Source: Prolixibacteraceae bacterium (GTDB lineage: Bacteria > Bacteroidota > Bacteroidia > Bacteroidales > Prolixibacteraceae). From it: DNA of 64,000 bases. The position numbers and the translations under genes are program-made. Shown here in pieces: positions 10,930 to 18,836 of this stretch; position 1 is the first letter of the stretch; each line of letters starts with the position of its first letter. The stretch is from contig JAOARB010000025.1 in the NCBI GenBank assembly GCA_025210775.1, forward strand, positions 49,449-113,448, in the 5' to 3' direction. The notes under the pieces were generated by a model that made no database searches, was not told the origin of the DNA, and was given only the letters and a program-made list of their open reading frames with translations.

Positions 10930-11844
10930 TTAGAACAAATTTTCTACTGAAAGGTAACGCTCTCCTGTGTCGTAATTGAATGTTAGGATAGTAGCTCCTT
11001 TCTCGATCTCTGGTAATTTATGTGCAATTGCTGCAAGAGAGGCACCAGATGAAATACCAGCAAAGATTCCTTCTTCTTTTGCTGCTTTTTGTGCAAAAGA
11101 GAAAGCTGCTTCTTTGGTTATTTGAATTGTACCATCAATATAATCTAGTTGTAGGTTATTAGGGATAAATCCAGCACCTATTCCTTGAATGGCATGTGGT
11201 CCAGGTTTTCCTCCACTAATTACTGGAGAGTCTGTAGGTTCTACTGCAAAAGTCTTCATGTTAGGGAAGTGTTCCTTTAATGTCTTAGACACACCTGAAA
11301 TATGCCCACCTGTTCCTACTCCAGTGATCAAATAATCGATTCCTTCAGGAAAATCATTAATAATTTCTATTGCTGTATTCTTTACGTGAGCTTCAATGTT
11401 TGCAGGGTTATCAAACTGTGCAGGGATCCAGCTATCTGGATTTGCTTTATGAAGTTCTTCTGCTCTATCTATAGCTCCTTTCATCCCTTTCTCTTTAGGA
11501 GTAAGTTCTAGTTGTGCTCCATAAGCAGTCAGAATTCTACGACGCTCTAAACTCATTGATTCAGGCATTACTAGTGTTAATTTATACCCTTTAACTGCAG
11601 CCACCAGTGCCAAACCAATACCTGTATTTCCAGAAGTAGGTTCAATAAGACTTGTCTTTCCTGGCTCAATTAGTCCTTCTTTCTCCGCTTTCTCGATCAT
11701 CTCAAGAGCGATACGGTCTTTAATACTTCCTCCGGGATTGGTCTTTTCTAGTTTTGTATAGACGTTGTAACTAGGATCAAAAAGACGATTGATCTTTACA
11801 TGAGGGGTATTTCCGATGGTTTCTAGAATATTGTTAATTTTCAT
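10930..11844 (-). CDS. cysK: cysteine synthase A (O-acetylserine sulfhydrylase)
   Basis: A PLP enzyme that makes L-cysteine from O-acetylserine and sulfide. With the ATG at 11844 the protein has 304 residues and the PLP lysine falls at residue 42 (NPGGSIKDR), as in characterised Cys[11 protein letters not shown] binds substrate, [10 protein letters not shown] the PLP phosphate, and [10 protein letters not shown] closes the site. The ORF can be extended upstream to 11916, but that would run into the terminator hairpin at 11900 and add non-homologous residues. Expression is probably controlled by cysteine supply: a leader peptide with four Cys codons and an intrinsic terminator lie between the preceding transporter genes and this start. 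Confidence 0.97.
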   Translation of the reverse strand: MKINNILETIGNTPHVKINRLFDPSYNVYTKLEKTNPGGSIKDRIALEMIEKAEKEGLIEPGKTSLIEPTSGNTGIGLALVAAVKGYKLTLVMPESMSLERRRILTAYGAQLELTPKEKGMKGAIDRAEELHKANPDSWIPAQFDNPANIEAHVKNTAIEIINDFPEGIDYLITGVGTGGHISGVSKTLKEHFPNMKTFAVEPTDSPVISGGKPGPHAIQGIGAGFIPNNLQLDYIDGTIQITKEAAFSFAQKAAKEEGIFAGISSGASLAAIAHKLPEIEKGATILTFNYDTGERYLSVENLF

Positions 11845-11899
11845 CATCAATGATTTTATGTGTTTTATAATAACTTGATTTCCTGTAAATTGTTCTAAT

Positions 11900-11935
11900 A
11901 AAAAAGGGGCCTTCAATTATGAAGGCCCCTTTTTA
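11900..11935 (-). terminator. attenuator terminator upstream of cysK
   Basis: On the minus strand, a GC-rich stem (GGGGCCTTCA with TGAAGGCCCC, plus flanking A/T pairs, loop TAAT) is followed by six T. It lies between the leader ORF stop (11958) and the cysK start (11844), so it would stop transcription before cysK. Its 5' arm contains GCCTTC (minus strand, 11926 to 11921). That segment is complementary to GAAGGC at the end of the leader ORF (11968 to 11963), giving an alternative antiterminator pairing. Confidence 0.88.
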
Positions 11936-11957
11936 TATACGTATACACGCGTTGGTA

Positions 11958-12020
11958 TCATCGCCTTCTATGATAGAGCCAATAACAACAACAGCAGATA
12001 TTTGTATATTTTATATTCAT
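11958..12020 (-). CDS. cysteine-rich leader peptide of cysK
   Basis: A 20-codon ORF reading MNIKYTNICCCCYWLYHRRR, then TGA. Codons 9-12 (11985-11996) are TGC TGT TGT TGT. It precedes an intrinsic terminator and cysK. By the logic of known amino-acid attenuators, cysteine-starved ribosomes would stall on the Cys run and leave GAAGGC (codons 18-20) free to pair with the terminator 5' arm, allowing read-through into cysK. With ample Cys-tRNA the ribosome reaches the stop, covers that segment, and the terminator forms. The upstream region has a weak promoter-like match (TTTG, 18 nt, TAAATTG on the minus strand, ~12043-12075). The ORF is too short for ordinary gene callers. Confidence 0.82.
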   Translation of the reverse strand: MNIKYTNICCCCYWLYHRRR

Positions 12021-12089
12021 CAATTTGTTTTTCTTTTCTGTTCGCAATTTAGTAAAAAAAATATACAAGACAAATGTGTCTGTAATTTT

Positions 12090-13370
12090 TTATGAATGTC
12101 TAATCCATTTCCAAATCTCTTTAAAGCTGACTTTCTTTCCATACATCAGTATACCAGTTGAATAGACTTTAGCAGCGATCCAGACACAAAATACAAAGAA
12201 TAATAACAATGTAACCATTGATACGACTAACTGCCAAACAGGAACATTAAATGGAAGTCTTGCTGCCATGATTACTGGAGACGATAGAGGGATGATACTT
12301 CCCCATACGGCAATAGGACCTTCTGGATTCTGGATTACTGATGTAATCATAATCAAACTAATAATTAATGGAGCAATCAAAGGCAACATAAATTGTTGGC
12401 TATCTTCTGGATTATCTGTTGCCGCACCAACTGCAGCCATTAATGAGCTATATATAAGTACTCCACCAAAGAAATAAAATACAAATAATGATCCAATATA
12501 CCACATATCTAGTGCTTGTACTGCTTTAAGGATATTTCCCATCATGCCTCCTCCAAGATCTAAGGTGCCAGAAAGGGTTGCATATTTTAGGAATAATTGT
12601 GTTGCAGTAGCGATAGTTAGCCATATCATTAGTTGTGTCAATCCAACACCAATTATACCTATAATCTTACCAAGGAGAAGATGAAATGGTTTTACAGAAG
12701 AGATAATTACCTCTACTACACGATTCTTTTTCTCTTCCATAACTCCTTGCATCACCATTCCTCCATATGCAAATATGAACATATATATCAAGAAGCCTAG
12801 GATATATCCAATTCCTGATGCAAGTCCCGACATGCTCTCCTTCTTTTTTCCATCTGAAGAGATCACTTCTTCTTTTAAATCTATAGATGTTCTAGCTCCT
12901 GCAAGTTCTTTATCAATATTAGGGATACCGTATTTATTGATTACTCTACGTGTCTTGGTATCGGTTAATATAGAAGAGAGTTTGGAACTTAAGCTATGAC
13001 TGACATCTAGGGATAATAGTTTATAGGAGGTAATATTTGCTTCAGACACAGATAAGACATCTTTAGGAATCTCTAATATGGCATCATATTGATTTTGAAG
13101 ATCTTTATTTTTTAGATACTCCTCCTTTACATCTTGGGTAATATAGACAAAGTGGATATTATCATAAGAACTAAGTTTTCCATCTAATTCTGGCGCATGA
13201 TTTAATATCCCAACCCTTGTATCTTGACTTTCGGTATTCATCATCAATATGGTTGGAACGGTAATAAATGCTAGGAATATTAGAGGGGTAATTAACGTAA
13301 AAAGAATAAAGCTTTTCTTTTTAACTCTCGAAAGGTATTCTCGTTTTATTACTAATGAAATAGGACTCAT
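12090..13370 (-). CDS. ABC-2 type transporter permease (NatB-like)
   Basis: A 426-residue membrane subunit of an ABC exporter. One N-terminal transmembrane helix (residues ~22-45) is followed by a large extracytoplasmic domain (~50-180), then about five helices that include the signature MVMQGVMEEKKNRVVEVIISS of the NatB/ABC-2 family. The start MSPISLVIKREYLSRVKKKSF is typical. The ATPase gene sits immediately upstream with a 2-nt gap, so the two form an exporter. NatAB exports Na+ in Bacillus; the substrate here cannot be told from sequence. No strong terminator is visible after the stop; the GC-rich hairpin 155 nt downstream is better explained as the cysK attenuator. Confidence 0.88.
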   Translation of the reverse strand: MSPISLVIKREYLSRVKKKSFILFTLITPLIFLAFITVPTILMMNTESQDTRVGILNHAPELDGKLSSYDNIHFVYITQDVKEEYLKNKDLQNQYDAILEIPKDVLSVSEANITSYKLLSLDVSHSLSSKLSSILTDTKTRRVINKYGIPNIDKELAGARTSIDLKEEVISSDGKKKESMSGLASGIGYILGFLIYMFIFAYGGMVMQGVMEEKKNRVVEVIISSVKPFHLLLGKIIGIIGVGLTQLMIWLTIATATQLFLKYATLSGTLDLGGGMMGNILKAVQALDMWYIGSLFVFYFFGGVLIYSSLMAAVGAATDNPEDSQQFMLPLIAPLIISLIMITSVIQNPEGPIAVWGSIIPLSSPVIMAARLPFNVPVWQLVVSMVTLLLFFVFCVWIAAKVYSTGILMYGKKVSFKEIWKWIRHS

Positions 13371-13372
13371 AT

Positions 13373-14296
13373 CTATAGGTTTAAGTTTTTATCAGAAACA
13401 CACTTAATAAAGATCTCATGGATGGATGGAACTACCTCGTGATACTCAACCAATTCTCCATGTTGAAATATATGATTAATTGCTCCTTTTAATGGCTCTT
13501 TTGAGCTGGCCTTTATTATAGTGTTTTGTAGCCCATCTGTTATACTGTTCTCAACCACTTCAATTCCTTCAATAGAGTCCAATGAAAGTAGTTCAGAGTC
13601 CCTATATTTTAACTGATAGGTGTTGGTCCTAAATTGTTGCTTTATTTCATAGATATTACCATCAATAATCTTCTGTGCATTATTGATTAGTGCCATCTTA
13701 TCACAGATATTCTCTGCTGCATGCATTTGATGGGTTGAGAAAATAATGGTTTTGCCTTCTTCCTTAAACCTAGTGATCTCATTTTGCAACATCTGCTGAT
13801 TTATTGGATCAAAACCACTAAAAGGTTCATCTAAAATAAGAAGATCAGGTTCATGAACTACGGTACATATAAACTGAACCTTTTGTTGCATTCCTTTTGA
13901 TAGTTCATTAACTCTCTTGTTCCACCAGTGTATGATGTTGAACTTCTCAAACCATACCTTTAGTCTTTTTAAGGCTTCTTTCCGATCTAATCCTTTTAAT
14001 TGAGCAAAATATAGGGCTTGTTCGCCAACCTTCATTTTAGGATACAAGCCTCGTTCTTCTGGAAGGTATCCAATATTCTTTATTAATTCTCTTGTAAGGG
14101 GTTTCCCTTTAAAATATATTTCACCACTGTCTGGAGCTGTGATGTGATTGATCATTCGTATTAGTGTCGTTTTACCTGCACCATTGGGCCCTAGCAACCC
14201 GAAAACATCTCCTTCTTCTAAAGAGATACTTACTCGGTCCAAAGCAAGATGATCCGCATATCGTTTAGATACCTCCTGAATGTCTAAAATATTCAT
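13373..14296 (-). CDS. ABC transporter ATP-binding protein (NatA-like)
   Basis: A 307-residue ATPase. Walker A is GPNGAGKTT (~residue 35), the signature is LSKGMQQKV, Walker B is LLILDEPFSGFDP, and the H-loop is STHQMH. The C-terminal ~80 residues form the extra domain seen in NatA/ABC-2 ATPases. It is the first gene of a two-gene operon, with the permease starting 2 nt after its stop. A good Bacteroidota promoter lies 23 nt upstream of the start codon. Confidence 0.92.
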   Translation of the reverse strand: MNILDIQEVSKRYADHLALDRVSISLEEGDVFGLLGPNGAGKTTLIRMINHITAPDSGEIYFKGKPLTRELIKNIGYLPEERGLYPKMKVGEQALYFAQLKGLDRKEALKRLKVWFEKFNIIHWWNKRVNELSKGMQQKVQFICTVVHEPDLLILDEPFSGFDPINQQMLQNEITRFKEEGKTIIFSTHQMHAAENICDKMALINNAQKIIDGNIYEIKQQFRTNTYQLKYRDSELLSLDSIEGIEVVENSITDGLQNTIIKASSKEPLKGAINHIFQHGELVEYHEVVPSIHEIFIKCVSDKNLNL

Positions 14297-14318
14297 AGTG
14301 TGTATTTTTGTGTCTAAC

Positions 14319-14348
14319 CAAAGTTATAATTTTTTCACATTTTTACAA
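14319..14348 (-). promoter_or_regulatory. promoter of the NatAB-like operon
   Basis: On the minus strand, TTG (14346-14348), 19 nt, then TAACTTTG (14319-14326) match the Bacteroidota -33/-7 consensus. The predicted transcription start is near 14312, just upstream of the ATG at 14296. Confidence 0.65.
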
Positions 14349-14622
14349 TTGATTTAAAACAAGTACTTTCTGTTGTGATCCGTAATTTTATGTATGGCTC
14401 TAGCTTCATTTGTTTCGAATTTTTTAGTACATTTACCTATATCACATTACAAGCTGTTTTATGACATAATTGTTATGTATAAAGCCCTTTTGTAACATTG
14501 TTTAAACACTTTTTCTATCTAGAGTTAATTTTTGTTAGAGTTTTTTATGGTTTAAGCTATTGAACCATAGTGCTCTAAAGTATGTTTATAAAGTTGTAAC
14601 AACTAAGAAAGGGAGGTTTGAT

Positions 14623-15069
14623 ATGAGATATGTGGTAGCAGTTTTTATGATTTTGGTTTTTATCAATGTTAGTTTTGATGTGAATGCAAAATCCTTGTCT
14701 CGTAAAAAGAAAGTGGACTTCTCGGTAGAGTATATACATAGCCCCAATACATATAATAGATCCGTAAGAGCAATCGGATATTTCCACTCTAACTTCCTGT
14801 GGGGCATCTATGGTGAGAATACTTCAGATCATGCTAATGCATTAGAAGAAGATGCAGATTCGAAAGGTTGTTTATACAATGTTTTTGGTTATCGTTTGTT
14901 TAATCATATTACTGCAGGCCCAATGGTAGGTCTCGGAAGTAGTATTTACAATCAAAGTAAATTACAATATGGAGGCTTTCTGGGACTCCGTGTTTCCATG
15001 TTTATGTTATCATGTCAATATACATCTACAAGTAATTTCGGAGTAGGTTTAGGCTTCTATTTTAGATAG
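14623..15069 (+). CDS. small secreted protein, possibly a beta-barrel-like envelope protein
   Basis: The start at 14623 is preceded by a strong GGGAGG 7 nt away and opens a signal peptide (MRYVVAVFMILVFINV..., cut near VNAKS). An in-frame ATG at 14560 would bury the signal. The mature ~125 residues are rich in Gly and aromatic residues, with alternating patterns (GPMVGLGSSIY, GGFLGLRVSMF, FGVGLGFYFR) and a final Phe-Arg. That suggests antiparallel beta strands and possibly outer-membrane insertion (inference). I do not recognise the family. The gene stands alone: 326 nt upstream, shared with the divergent ABC operon, holds no other gene, and a terminator follows. A promoter-like TAATTTTTG is near 14526. 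Confidence 0.7.
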   Translation: MRYVVAVFMILVFINVSFDVNAKSLSRKKKVDFSVEYIHSPNTYNRSVRAIGYFHSNFLWGIYGENTSDHANALEEDADSKGCLYNVFGYRLFNHITAGPMVGLGSSIYNQSKLQYGGFLGLRVSMFMLSCQYTSTSNFGVGLGFYFR

Positions 15070-15090
15070 TTTGAAACTTTATATATACTC

Positions 15091-15122
15091 AAAAAGCCGC
15101 ATTGTTAAATGCGGCTTTTTTT
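15091..15122. terminator. bidirectional terminator
   Basis: AAAAAGCCGCAT and ATGCGGCTTTTT form a 12-bp stem around TTGTTAA-type loop bases, followed by T7. It sits between the secreted-protein gene (plus) and eda (minus) and can serve both. Confidence 0.92.
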
Positions 15123-15173
15123 GAATTGCTTAATTAAAGAGGTCTTAATTTCTTTGTCAACAAAGAAAAGATA

Positions 15174-15845
15174 TTATGAACGCAAATCGCTTATGACAGA
15201 CATTGCTTCTTTCACTTGTTCAGTTAATTCAGCATATTTTGCTTCTTTAACAATATCACCAGTGATAAGTTGTGATCCCATTCCAACACAAGTTACTCCT
15301 GCTTTAAACCATCCTTCTAGGTTTTCTCTTGTTGGAGTTACTCCACCTGTTGGCATCATTTGTGCCCATGGCATTGGTGCTTTTACAGCCTTAACAAATG
15401 CAGGACCCCCTACTTGTGATCCAGGGAATACTTTAACTACTTCAGAACCTAATTCTAGTGCTTTACCTACTTCTGTTACCGATCCACAACCTGGTGACCA
15501 AAGAATTCCTCTACGGTTACACACTTTAGCTGTTTCTTCGTGTAGAAGAGGAGCTACCACAAAGTTAGCACCTAACTGGATATATAGAGATGCAGTTGCT
15601 GCCTCTACAATAGATCCAATACCTAAAATCATTTCTGGAGTCTCTTTTTCTGCCCATTTTACCAATTCGGCAAAAATTTCATGAGCAAAATCTCCACGGT
15701 TTGTAAATTCGAATACACGCACACCACCATCGTAACATGCTTTTAATACGTTTTTACAAGCCTCTATATCTTTGTTAAAGAAAACAGGAATCATCCCTGT
15801 CTCTTTCATTTTTGCGATTACTTCTAGTTTACTAAAACGTGCCAT
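15174..15845 (-). CDS. eda: KDPG (2-dehydro-3-deoxy-phosphogluconate) aldolase
   Basis: A class I aldolase that splits KDPG into pyruvate and glyceraldehyde-3-phosphate. The 223-residue TIM barrel shows the catalytic Glu in VRVFEFTNRGD (~residue 45), GIGSIVEA, FVVAPLL, the GCGSVTE loop, and VKVFPGSQVGGPAFVKAVKAP, whose second Lys is a candidate Schiff-base position. PTGGVTP and GMGSQLITGD bind phosphate. It lies 75 nt downstream of kdgK in the same direction, so kdgK-eda form a KDG-utilisation operon for uronates from pectin or alginate. A perfect 30-bp palindrome lies in the gap. Confidence 0.95.
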   Translation of the reverse strand: MARFSKLEVIAKMKETGMIPVFFNKDIEACKNVLKACYDGGVRVFEFTNRGDFAHEIFAELVKWAEKETPEMILGIGSIVEAATASLYIQLGANFVVAPLLHEETAKVCNRRGILWSPGCGSVTEVGKALELGSEVVKVFPGSQVGGPAFVKAVKAPMPWAQMMPTGGVTPTRENLEGWFKAGVTCVGMGSQLITGDIVKEAKYAELTEQVKEAMSVISDLRS

Positions 15846-15866
15846 ATGACTTCCAATGTTTCAAAT

Positions 15867-15896
15867 AAGTACTGTGGAAATATTTCCACAGTACTT
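15867..15896. repeat. perfect 30-bp palindrome between kdgK and eda
   Basis: AAGTACTGTGGAAAT is followed directly by its exact reverse complement. In RNA it forms a 13-bp stem with a 4-nt loop, with no U tract on either side, so it is not a standard terminator. It may stabilise or process the kdgK-eda mRNA or be a protein-binding site (inference). Confidence 0.8.
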
Positions 15897-15920
15897 GGAT
15901 AATTCAGATTTCTTAAATAC

Positions 15921-16958
15921 TTATCGTGATACACGTCCAGAGGCGTCTCCAGACATAAGTTTTTCAACTTCTGAAACAGTTGCTAGGTTATAATCACCAT
16001 AGATTGTATGTTTCAAACATGATGCAGCAACAGCGAAGTTTAATGCTTTTTGATCATCTTCTGGATATGCGATCAATCCGTAGATTAATCCTCCCATAAA
16101 TGAATCGCCACCACCAACACGGTCAACAATATGTGTAATTTGATATTGTGGTGATTCGTATAATTTTTCTCCATCAAACAATACTCCAGCCCATGAGTTA
16201 TGGTTTGCTGAGATTGATCCACGAAGGGTTGTAATCACTTTCTTTACTCTTGGGAAACGTGCCATGATTTGACGTGATACAGACTCATATGCTGCACCTT
16301 CAACATGTCCACCTGTTACGTCCACACCTTCTGGGTGAATATCCAATACCATTGCAGCATCTTCTTCGTTTCCTAAAACTACGTCACATCCAGCTACTAA
16401 ATCAGGCATTACCTCATTGGCTGTTTTACCGTAGTTCCATAGTTTCTTTCTGTAGTTAAGATCCGTGGATACTGTAATACCTTTTTGGTTTGCTTTTTTA
16501 ATTGCTTCAGCCAATACATCACATGCATTTTGAGAAAGTGCAGGAGTAATACCTGTCCAGTGGAACCATTGTGCTCCATCAAACACTTCATCCCAATCGA
16601 TCATTCCCATGTCGATAGTTGAGATTGCTGAGTGTGCTCTATCGTAAACTACATTCGAAGCACGTGTTACTGCTCCAGTTTCCAAAAAGTAGATTCCTAG
16701 TCTCTCTCCACCCCATACAATGTTATCTACGTTTACTCCGTATTTACGTAGGTCTTTCATTGCGCAATCACCAATGTCATTCTTTGGTAGACGCGTTACA
16801 AAATCTACAGGAATACCGTAGTTTGCTAATGAAACTGCTACGTTTGCTTCTCCTCCACCAAAGGTAGCTGTAAACTCTTTGGATTGAGAAAAACGTAAAT
16901 AACCTGGTGTTGCAAGACGCAACATAATCTCTCCGAAAGTAACTACTTTTTTTGTCAT
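15921..16958 (-). CDS. kdgK: 2-dehydro-3-deoxygluconokinase (PfkB family)
   Basis: Phosphorylates KDG to KDPG, the step before Eda. The 345-residue PfkB kinase begins MTKKVVTFGEIMLRL and carries the N-terminal signature FGGGEANVAVSLANYG. The C-terminal signature is VDRVGGGDSFMGGLIYG, where the catalytic Asp motif is GGGD instead of the more common GAGD; that substitution is usually tolerated. It is the first gene of the kdgK-eda operon. A LacI-type operator-like sequence (17039-17052) lies ~80 nt upstream, consistent with control by a sugar-responsive repressor. A sugar kinase for another keto-sugar is possible, but the eda neighbour makes KDG the best guess. Confidence 0.9.
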   Translation of the reverse strand: MTKKVVTFGEIMLRLATPGYLRFSQSKEFTATFGGGEANVAVSLANYGIPVDFVTRLPKNDIGDCAMKDLRKYGVNVDNIVWGGERLGIYFLETGAVTRASNVVYDRAHSAISTIDMGMIDWDEVFDGAQWFHWTGITPALSQNACDVLAEAIKKANQKGITVSTDLNYRKKLWNYGKTANEVMPDLVAGCDVVLGNEEDAAMVLDIHPEGVDVTGGHVEGAAYESVSRQIMARFPRVKKVITTLRGSISANHNSWAGVLFDGEKLYESPQYQITHIVDRVGGGDSFMGGLIYGLIAYPEDDQKALNFAVAASCLKHTIYGDYNLATVSEVEKLMSGDASGRVSR

Positions 16959-17038
16959 CGTCTCTAGAATCTTAAATCACTACAGTTTATGTAGGTGATG
17001 AATTATATGTTTATTCAATTTATTTATCTCATTGCTTG

Positions 17039-17052
17039 TGCAATCGATTGTA
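17039..17052. promoter_or_regulatory. LacI-family-like operator upstream of kdgK
   Basis: TGCAATCGATTGTA is a 14-bp palindrome with one mismatch and a central CG, the usual form of LacI-family operators. A minus-strand -7-like box, TAATTTTG, is at 17077-17084, so the site would sit just downstream of transcription start and act as a roadblock (inference). No LacI gene is in this window. Confidence 0.5.
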
Positions 17053-17564
17053 AAAGTAGGCATATTATCGAAACTGCAAAATTATTACCAGTTATTTTTC
17101 AACATAATAAATGATTTTCTGAACAATACCCTGTTGTAAATATTTGATTATTAATGGTGTAGTGTGTAGTTTTTAAATAATGTGTTATACGGCATGTTTT
17201 GCTATCCGCAAAGTTGTTTTGTCTGTAAATGGTTTGTATTTAATCGATAACAATAATTATTTTCTCTTTATTGTAGCAATACTGTGTAGCGTTTTTGGGT
17301 CTTATTCTTCCTATTGTTTCAATAGCTAATTGTCGTAAACAAGATTGTACAATGTAGCTCTGTCTAGGTTCCTTCTATTAAGATGATACGAACTGTGGGT
17401 TTACCTGAAGAATGAGGTGGCTCTAAATGAGGTAGATGCTACTTGTCTATTATTTTTAGTTTAGGGTCTTTTTTATCCTTTAATCAATCACTGCTAGACA
17501 CTCTTTTTCTAGTACTTTCGATCATTATAATTTTATATCTGGTAGAGATTAATGCTACTATAAA

Positions 17565-17668
17565 TTCATATCAACTTTACATCAAGTTCATATCAACTTC
17601 ATATCATGTTCACTTATACGTTATGTCAAGTTTACTCTAGAATGAAGTTGATATGAAGTTGATGTGAA
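17565..17668. repeat. hairpin made of 11-bp tandem repeats
   Basis: Four contiguous 11-mers (TTCATATCAAC, TTTACATCAAG, TTCATATCAAC, TTCATATCATG) at 17565-17608 face two inverted 11-mers (GTTGATATGAA, GTTGATGTGAA) at 17647-17668. Arms 17576-17601 and 17643-17668 pair over 26 nt with 2 mismatches, leaving a 41-nt loop. It lies in the 870-nt gene-free region between kdgK and the oxidoreductase at 17829, where I otherwise see only the kdgK control region. The same architecture recurs at 36163 with different sequence. Confidence 0.85.
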
Positions 17669-17828
17669 CCAGAAGTCTCCAAGCAATGGGTGCGATCTTA
17701 ATTTATAATGAAATTACGACCTGTTTGGTGCTTATTTAATAATTATGAGGCTGTTTTATAGTGTGTTGATTCTGTTTGAAGAGTTTTTTTTATATTGTAT
17801 GCGGTAAACTGAAACATAAGATAATGCT

Positions 17829-18824
17829 ATGAATAACAACAAAAAGATACGCTGGGGAATTATTGGATGTGGTAATGTAACAGAAAAGAAGAGTGGTCCT
17901 GCTTTTAATAAAGTAGAGAATTCGGAATTGGTGGCAGTAATGAGACGTGATAAAGAAAAATTGGCTGATTATGCTAAGCGTCATAATGTGCCTTTGACAT
18001 TTACCTCTGCTACGGAGTTGATTGAATGTCCTGAGGTTGATGCTGTTTATATTGCAACACCTCCAAACCTACATGCTCGTTATGCTATTGAGGCGATGCA
18101 AAAAGGCAAACCGGTATATGTGGAAAAGCCTATGGCTGCAACCATGGAGGAGTGTTTGGAGATGAATCGTGTCTCAATGGAAACAGGGGTTCCTCTATTT
18201 GTTGCTTATTATCGTAGGGCTTTACCTGGATTTTTAAAGGTGAAAGAGATTTTGGATAGTGGAAAGCTTGGAAAGCCACAGAAGGTGTATGTTGAGTTGT
18301 TTCAACATCATGCGCCAGAGAAATACCAAGGAGAATTACCATGGAGGGTTATTCCCGAAATTGCTGGGGCTGGTCTCTTTTATGATTTAGGATCACATAC
18401 GTTGGATTATCTTAGTTATATCTTTGGTCCAATAATGAAAGCAGGAGGAAGAGCGATGAATGCTAGAAACCTACATAAAGCCGAGGAACGTGTTCATGGT
18501 TCTTTCCAGTTCGAAAATGGTGTAGAAGGGGAGGGGCGCTGGATGTTTGATGCCAATTATGAGGATTTTTCTGATAAAATATGCATAACTTGCGAAAACG
18601 GTGAAATCGAAATGTCTACATTCCAATTTACTCCTATCGTTGTTCGTCGAAATGGTGATGTTATTGATACTTTGGAGTATCCTCGTCCTGAGCATGTGCA
18701 ATTGAATCTTATTCGAACTATTGTTAATCAGCTGCTTGGGGATGGAAGTTGTCCAAGTACTGGGATGTCAGCGATGAATGCCAATTGGGCTATGTGGACA
18801 ATGGTGAAGCACTTCTACTCTTAA
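17829..18824 (+). CDS. Gfo/Idh/MocA family oxidoreductase
   Basis: A 331-residue NAD(P)-dependent sugar dehydrogenase-like protein. The Rossmann motif is WGIIGCGNVTEKKSGPAF. EKPMA (~residue 100) carries the conserved Lys, and GAGLFYDLGSHTLDYL contains the catalytic-region Asp/His (D-x3-H) of the family. The C-terminal alpha/beta domain follows. There is no signal peptide, so it acts in the cytoplasm. The substrate (a sugar, inositol or aminosugar) cannot be told from sequence. pdxB starts 12 nt after its stop, so the two are co-transcribed. No clear promoter was found; the 11-bp-repeat hairpin ends 160 nt upstream. Confidence 0.9.
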   Translation: MNNNKKIRWGIIGCGNVTEKKSGPAFNKVENSELVAVMRRDKEKLADYAKRHNVPLTFTSATELIECPEVDAVYIATPPNLHARYAIEAMQKGKPVYVEKPMAATMEECLEMNRVSMETGVPLFVAYYRRALPGFLKVKEILDSGKLGKPQKVYVELFQHHAPEKYQGELPWRVIPEIAGAGLFYDLGSHTLDYLSYIFGPIMKAGGRAMNARNLHKAEERVHGSFQFENGVEGEGRWMFDANYEDFSDKICITCENGEIEMSTFQFTPIVVRRNGDVIDTLEYPRPEHVQLNLIRTIVNQLLGDGSCPSTGMSAMNANWAMWTMVKHFYS

Positions 18825-18836
18825 TTTAAAACAGAT

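Noticed and set aside
11900..11935. Reading the hairpin as the ordinary terminator of the NatAB-like operon
   Set aside because: It lies 155 nt past the permease stop and just after a Cys-rich leader ORF, and its 5' arm can pair with that ORF. A cysK attenuator explains the layout better, though it could also stop read-through.
17565..17668. CRISPR array
   Set aside because: The units are 11 bp and contiguous, with no spacers, and are arranged as an inverted repeat; no cas gene is present.
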